The notes below the pieces were generated by a model that saw only the letters and a list, made by a program, of their open reading frames with translations, was not told where the DNA came from and did not search any database. Shown one piece after another: positions 47,901 to 64,000 of a DNA stretch of 64,000 bases. This stretch comes from Ornithodoros turicata (Eukaryota > Arthropoda > Arachnida > Ixodida > Argasidae). Position 1 is the first letter of the stretch; the number at the start of each line of letters is the position of its first letter. The position numbers and the translations under genes are program-made. The stretch is taken from contig NC_088209.1 in the NCBI RefSeq assembly GCF_037126465.1, forward strand, positions 25,177,146 through 25,241,145. The letters run 5' to 3'.

Positions 47901-50900
47901 GGGACAAAAGACGTCCTGCTGATGGAACAGGGGGCCATTTACGGTAGTCACGTCACGTGGTCGCGTCATGTCACATTAGGCACATATTAAGTGTCTAACT
48001 TGTTCACACTTGTAGTTGCATACCTAATCGCTTCGTATTCGTTTCGGTTTTAAAATGATCCTTCTATTGTACTGCCTCCACTACTATTGTGTGTATGCTA
48101 TTCGCGATTCCAATGAACTACAGATGTCGCCCCAAACTTCCAAGATGGCGGACGTATCGAGGTCTCACGAGCAAAACGAGCGTAGGGAATACGGTGTCGA
48201 TCGAATTATGTTTTTACCCACGATATCCACAAATTGACGTTTCATGAAAATGGAATTGATTTTGTCTGCTGGTCATCTCATACTGTGCAGTTCAACTCCG
48301 AGAAGTAGGCAAAAAGTTTTCGTCGTCGGAGTTCGTTTACATACGTCGGGAGTCGAGCGAACAGAGGAGGCATTTTAGAATCTAAGAAGACAAAGCAGGG
48401 AATAGTTGCTAAGAAGAGTGACATAGCATGTGTTTTGGAATGTGGATTAGTAGTCTGCAAAAGGGGGGGGGCGCAATACCATGTTTTAGTTTCTCCTCCG
48501 ATAGTCCCGTAGTATTTACACGTGAGTGTTACAAGGGAACAACAGCTCCGTTGGAAGTGTAGTGTCTCTAGGAATTAGATATTTTTGTCGGAACTTTGAG
48601 ACACAAGTAATCATAAAAAATTGTAATGCACAAATTAACGTTCACATGAGCACTTGCAAGAGCTCAAGAGAACACATCTTTGCTTGGTGTGTTGATGACA
48701 AAACGTGCTCATATGACGTTAGCTCTGACCCTGATGTTTGCAGAACTCTGTGACTGTATGTAAAAGCTATACGTGAACAATACCTATTTTGAAAACCATT
48801 GGCACACACGCATATACCTGACACCTTGTCTTGATTAACACCATACATATGCAACTGACATCTGAGCGCTGCAAGAGATGCTCTGGCAAAGCGAAGTATT
48901 CGTTTTCTGCACTGCTTTTGGTATTCATATTCAACTTGGTGTGATATGTTTATCTTTGCGAGTCATTCGTTGATACGTGTGCGGCACCAGACAGAAGCTT
49001 TCTCTCCCAGAGACCATCCGTAGTTTATGCTTGTCTTCGCCGCATTAGTACGGTGATATTGTTTGCTTTGCCTGTGGTCTGAAAATGCATACATGCTAAC
49101 ACGACACAGAAATGCCGGTTCCTCGTTCTGTATTACTAAGATTAATATTAAGATAAAATTGCGGTGACAGAGCTGATCAGGAAACTCGTGCGATGGGTCG
49201 ACACATGGGACTTTCGTTTCGTTCTTCGTGATTTGGAAACTATTAAAAGAAAGCGTGGGGTATTTCCAACCGGCTGAGAAGAAATTAGTAGTGCAACATT
49301 ACTCTTTTCGATTTGGATATATTCTTTGTTGCCGGCATTCTGTCCCTAAGCAAGAGAAAAACTTGTACCGCCGTACCCCTTCCCTGTCCCCCACTCGCAG
49401 CTTTTCGAAATTGCCGCCAGGTGGCCACGGCTTCGCTGGAATCGTTGGAGATGACATTTCGGCAGAGGTTCCACTGTCGCATGGTACATGAGTTTTCTGA
49501 TTTACATGGAGGGAGAGAGAGAGAATAGGAAGGTTACAAGGAGAGGGCTTTTTTGAGTGAGAAGGAGGCGATGTTATGCGCGGATGCTGTGCAACGGGGC
49601 AAATCCTGCGGAAGTCCCCCAGGGACAGAACATATATTCTTTCCTGCACGTGCCTCAGCATGAATTAAAAACAAATGAAATAGTTTCACTGCAAAGCGAA
49701 ATGACCATTTCTGCGGAAAACCAATGCAAGTAGCGTTTGTAATGAGTTGCACTGCCACGTCCTTTGCCTCGCTCACACGGTCTGTCTCGTTATCTACTTG
49801 CTATACGTGCAGGCCGATCGGTTATGACTTTTTGCTAACCTTAATGTAATCCATATAACTTTTAAAGGGGACCACTTTCGTCCATAATGGCTTCCTCAGT
49901 AGGTGGGTATTTAGCAACTCATCTCTGTTCGTCATGTGCACACAGTTTCGCATACGGGTGATTTGTGCGCGTGGAATACTTTATTTATTAGTTATGTCTC
50001 GCGACTATAACCGCATACGTGGCTGTATACATGTTCGAGCAAAATTGCCGGTTAGAGCTGACGCTGTGCAACGCCAATGAAGGCGGAAAGCCGCCCAAAA
50101 CAACTGGCGAAGGAGAGATTTACTGCACTTTCGAAAAAAAAAAAAAAGAAAAAGAAAATAAGCCCATTAACCAGATGACAATCTCAAGACATTTCGACGA
50201 CGTCATCCGCGTACAACAAATGTGTTCCTCGCCTCAGTGGCCGAGAAAAACTCAAGGCCGTTTTTTGCACTGCAGATCAGAGGCAAAGTGTCTCAGCCGC
50301 TCTAGGACAAACAGTACGAGATTCTATTTCTCGAGTCGGTGCGCTCGGCCAAGGCCTCGCTATTGCTTTCGCCATGCACTGTCGGTCAAGGTGATTTCTC
50401 TCTGCGCGTCGAATCAGCTTGCCCATCTCTCGTTAGCTTTGCACGTCTGTGTACACTCAACGGAACTTAAAGCAAACTGGGAACTGGATGCGTTTCCTGT
50501 AACGGGAACAGGACTGACTCATATTCAGCCAGTTGCTCTGATCTTTACTTATATGTCTATCTTTAGTTCCGGAGAAAAAATAAAAATTGAAATACACATT
50601 CACATAGTTCCGCTACGTTCACGCGTGGAAGATAACGCTCGATTGGAACAGTTCGATTACTTCGTCGGTGCGACTTTGTGCAGGCAAAATATCTCAACTA
50701 ATCTTATCGTGAGGGACTGCTGGTGCTTACCAGCGGTGCGGCTTTGCGTTGCAATTGCTTGAAAACCTCGGTACTTCGCAGAAAACAGCGTGGCATCGCG
50801 AAAGAACAAAATTTCCAGCTCGAAGAAACCATTCATAAAGTCAGAACCTCAACCTGATGCCTCTCTCGCCTTGGCTCAGTCGTCGTGTACTCGTATATCT

Positions 50901-51257
50901 CCGTGTTAGAGTACGCGGCAATTGCGTCTACAGAAGAAAACAAGCACATGCAACCGAGAGGTTCTGGATTGATTGACCTGCAGATAAAATGCGGTGGCTG
51001 TAAAAAGCGGTGGGTGATCGGTAGCACTCGAAATCGTTGTCTGATAGACTGCCACTTCATTATGAGTGCTGTGGTCTTGCTTTATCGTTGCGTATGAAGT
51101 ATGTGCCGTTGACTGTAAACGTAGTTATCAATGTGAAAAAAATAAGAGAGGGAGAGAAAGAAAATGTCTACGTCATTGACCTCTCGATACTTGGCGGCGG
51201 CGGTACAACGAAAAGCATGATCATAGCCTATGGCATGACTATGGTGCAATAGTGCAA

Positions 51258-51483
51258 ACTCTAAGGAAAAAAAAAGAGTAATTTTCGTCCTTCTTGAGGA
51301 TTAGCTGTATTGCCGCAACAATTAACAATTACATCATTTGGCGACTACATGCACGGAAGTTTCTGCGAAGTTTGAGGACTATTTGCAGTGCTGGGGAGTA
51401 AATTTCCGGGTCAAGGGGGACAAGAAACTGCACACTGCAAGTCTTTGCTCCCACGTTTACACATAATTTTTTTCTTAGAGTGT
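51258..51483. mobile_element. MITE-like element with ACTCTAAG(G)AAAAAAA ends
   Basis: It opens AACTCTAAGGAAAAAAAAAG and closes TTTTTTTCTTAGAGTG, complementary ends about 220 bp apart. A second right-end half (GGGGAGTAATTGC...TTTTTTTTTTCTTAGAGTG) ends at 52125 and shares TGCGAAGTT...GGGGAGTAA with the first. A fainter third copy may lie near 51677-51775. Confidence 0.65.
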
Positions 51484-52125
51484 GCATTACATATAGAGAA
51501 CGCAATACGTGTCATATGTTCTTGTCTGTCTGGACTGTCTTCTCGCGTCAGATAACTGTTGTGCTGTGACTACATGCGCAGCGCTAAACGTTCAGTTGAC
51601 GCACGTTCTGACAGTCTCATGATATCTGTCTCGAGTCGAGTGGTCGTAGCTGTACCAGCGTAGTGCGGTGCACTCTATTGGGGATTAAATTCATTGCCAC
51701 AAAGAATAGTCCCTTTCGGGAGTAAATGAATGTCACAGGGTGGAGACTGCATTTCACGCTCTGTTCTAAGAGTCCCATGTACATAATTCGTGTTGCATGC
51801 ATGAAAATACTTCGAACCAAACCGTCAACAGTGATGTACCGAGTGATATAAAATCTTGCGGCATACATGGGGCACAATTTGCGAAGAAAGAAGCGGTAGT
51901 TGTTTCTTACCCTGTGTGGGTGGAAAATTGCTAAGTTGGCTGAGTTATACAGCCTTATGCCATCAAATTGATCAAGAACAAATATTTACGTAGACTGTTG
52001 CATTCTGAAGACCATTTGCGAAGTTCACTGACAATTCGCAGTTCTGGGGAGTAATTGCAGTGTAGGGGACTAGAAGCTGCAATTACTCCCCATTTGACTC
52101 CTTTTTTTTTTTTCTTAGAGTGTGG

Positions 52126-52262
52126 CTGGCACACTTGACCGGTAATCGAAGGTGCGCGGGTTTGATTCCTGTCGCTGTCTGGGTTTTTGGACGATTTTTG
52201 TGCGCTTCCGTTCGTCGTCTACGTGTACTGTAACCCAGCGGGATCGTAAAGAAAAAAAGAAA
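52126..52262 (+). mobile_element. possible tRNA-derived SINE fragment
   Basis: It has TGGCTGGCACACTTGACCGG, then a B-box-like GGGTTTGATTCC, then a body ending in an A-rich tail. No A box of good quality and no duplication were seen. Confidence 0.4.
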
Positions 52263-52295
52263 AGAAAAGGTCTGTTTGCGTTTCCCGAAGCTGAG

Positions 52296-52561
52296 CAATA
52301 GACGAGTTCAGAAAATCCCAGAGTGCTTAGCGCATCTTTGAACTGTGGGAGTTTACCAATACAAAAAAAAAAAAAAAAAAAAACGAAAACACGGGTGGTC
52401 TCCAAACTGTTCAGATTTCTCCCTACCGGTCCATTGTCCGCGACGTCTCAAGGTCAGCGAAAGCGAAATGTGAAGGATTATTCTTCGTTCCCCCGCTCAG
52501 CAAGCGCCCAGGAAGCAATGCGTGCGCAAAGAGCACTGGGATTTTCTGAACTCGTCTATTG
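52296..52561. mobile_element. MITE, copy 1, upstream of ACSL exon 1
   Basis: The ends CAATAGACGAGTTCAGAAAA and TTTTCTGAACTCGTCTATTG are exact complements and the inverted match continues through CCCAG(A/T)GTGCT. A second copy in the same orientation is at 53907-54143, in ACSL intron 1. It lies 0.2 kb upstream of the ACSL start codon. Confidence 0.9.
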
Positions 52562-52778
52562 GAAAGCTTCGTCCTGGAGCACCCGTCCTCCACGAGCCTC
52601 CTCTCCTCTGTTGGCATTGCCGCGTTCGCTATCACATGTGATACACGGCACTCATCGTCCTTGCGCACGTAGCATATGCGTCCGATTGCTCGCTGATAAT
52701 GATGGCCATTGAGGGGATACGCCAGTAGGGGAAACGACCGTCTCAAATGTTGAGCCGTCGTCAGTTGTAGCGCGCACG

Positions 52779-63192
<10,414 letters not shown>

Positions 63193-63633
63193 GTGGGCAG
63201 ATGCATAATCAGGAGGATGTACATCTTTCTCTAATGCAGTGACTCTTATTGAACCTTGGTAGTGTTGTGCACGCCATACAGATTATTCCATTGAGCATGC
63301 ATGTAACTGTGAAGCATTAGGGCGGTAGTCGATTTTGCGGAGGTCGTGTTGACAGGTGTTTCATCAACACAGCATAAAGTTGAGAGCATTGGCTCTTAAC
63401 ATCTGTCACACGTGTGTCATATCAACTGCTAACCGCTGTATTTCTCTCTAAAACATGGATTGGCACATTCATGCATAAAAGCGACCCTGATGTGGCCATG
63501 TTTACGTGGATGACATGTGACTTTCTTGTTACAAATTTGGTGGTTGCAATAAGTTAACCTCTAACCTTCCTCTTACCTTATAACAGCGCAAGAACGATGA
63601 AGGGTCTCGTCGACGTCCATGGGGGTCACAAAC

Positions 63634-63781
63634 TGTACAAAAATCCAACACTGAAGTTTTCAACTTATTTAATCACGCAAGCTTTCATGTAGTATAGTCT
63701 ACATTTCTTCAGGTGTGACTACTGTACATGAAAGCTTGTGTGATTAAATAAGTTGAAAACTTCAGTGTTGGATTTTTGTAC
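63634..63781. repeat. fold-back element, copy 2
   Basis: A nearly perfect inverted repeat from GTACAAAAATCCAACACTGA to its complement TCAGTGTTGGATTTTTGTAC, with inner arms TTTAATCACGCAAGCTTTCATG. It shares the ACACTGAAG and AAGCTTTCATG words and general design with 60207-60330. Confidence 0.93.
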
Positions 63782-64000
63782 CGTTCTTACCTTACAGTCG
63801 CAATCTGATCAGGCACCCTGATTTAGGTGGGATAGGTCCAGGTTTTACGGTCGTACTCCCACTTTCCCACCAGCCTGCTTGTGGTAAAATGTTTTTTCCC
63901 GCATCAGCTACAATGAACCCTGAACAGAAAAAAGTTGAGGCTAAATAGAGATAGTGCTTTTAAGTCCTACTTGATCCTCTCCGCGCTCGGATACTAACCA

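Larger units (their letters stand above)
42060..51250. other. intergenic block without recognised gene
   Basis: Apart from the repeats listed, I see no exon. An ATTCGAATTCGG-rich patch at 46600-46700 is probably hAT debris. A GC-richer, CpG-containing stretch at 46930-47700 has no coding signal I recognise. The 48085-48162 segment resembles 25290-25372. Confidence 0.45.

Noticed and set aside
50019..50762. A 248-codon open frame on the plus strand, one of the longest outside the named genes
   Set aside because: It begins with GTG (first ATG at 50055 or nearby), contains an A-run-coded lysine stretch, has no recognisable motif, hydrophobic pattern or splice context, and lies in a repeat-rich region. 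Chance openness is the simpler reading.

Overview
The window is a eukaryotic nuclear genomic segment, gene-poor and repeat-rich. It looks like an arthropod and most probably a chelicerate such as a tick. The basis is long introns, arthropod-like GGCX and ACSL protein sequences, many degenerate hAT, mariner and CR1-like elements, and tRNA-derived SINEs built like those known from ticks. The species is an inference; no ribosomal or mitochondrial marker is present.

Three protein-coding genes can be read with confidence. (1) On the minus strand, 1499-9663 carries twelve consecutive exons of a vitamin K-dependent gamma-glutamyl carboxylase (GGCX). The reading phase agrees across all eleven introns, and the 3' end lies outside the window to the left. 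(2) On the minus strand, 17407-18933 is an uninterrupted ORF for an SLC22-type (organic cation/anion transporter-like) major facilitator. Its last codons are repeated about four times in a degenerate ~128-bp tandem array just downstream. (3) On the plus strand, 52779-63192 carries the first ten coding exons of a long-chain acyl-CoA synthetase (ACSL1/5/6 type), again with consistent phase; the second half of the gene lies beyond the right edge. A fourth, much weaker candidate lies on the minus strand at 10263-13047: a multi-pass membrane protein gene, possibly chemoreceptor-like, cut off upstream by a mariner insertion.

Layout: 1-9.7 kb GGCX; 10.2-13.0 kb weak membrane-protein exons; 13.05-14.35 kb a dead mariner with both ends and its TA duplication; 16.4-16.8 kb a long inverted repeat; 17.0-19.0 kb the transporter and its 3' tandem array; 19-52 kb a large intergenic block with no gene I can support, holding SINEs, a non-autonomous hAT element with 8-bp target duplication, hAT MITEs, CR1-like LINE debris, fold-back elements and an AT-rich tandem-repeat element; 52.3-64 kb the ACSL gene, whose introns each tend to contain a different transposon.

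The genes do not form a pathway: GGCX acts in the ER on secreted proteins, ACSL activates fatty acids at a membrane, and the transporter is a plasma-membrane carrier. I see no operon, CRISPR array, viral gene or toxin gene, and no convincing previously undescribed system. The most unusual structures are the repeated transporter 3' end, the three MITE copies with matching 8-bp target duplications, and the dense set of fold-back elements.
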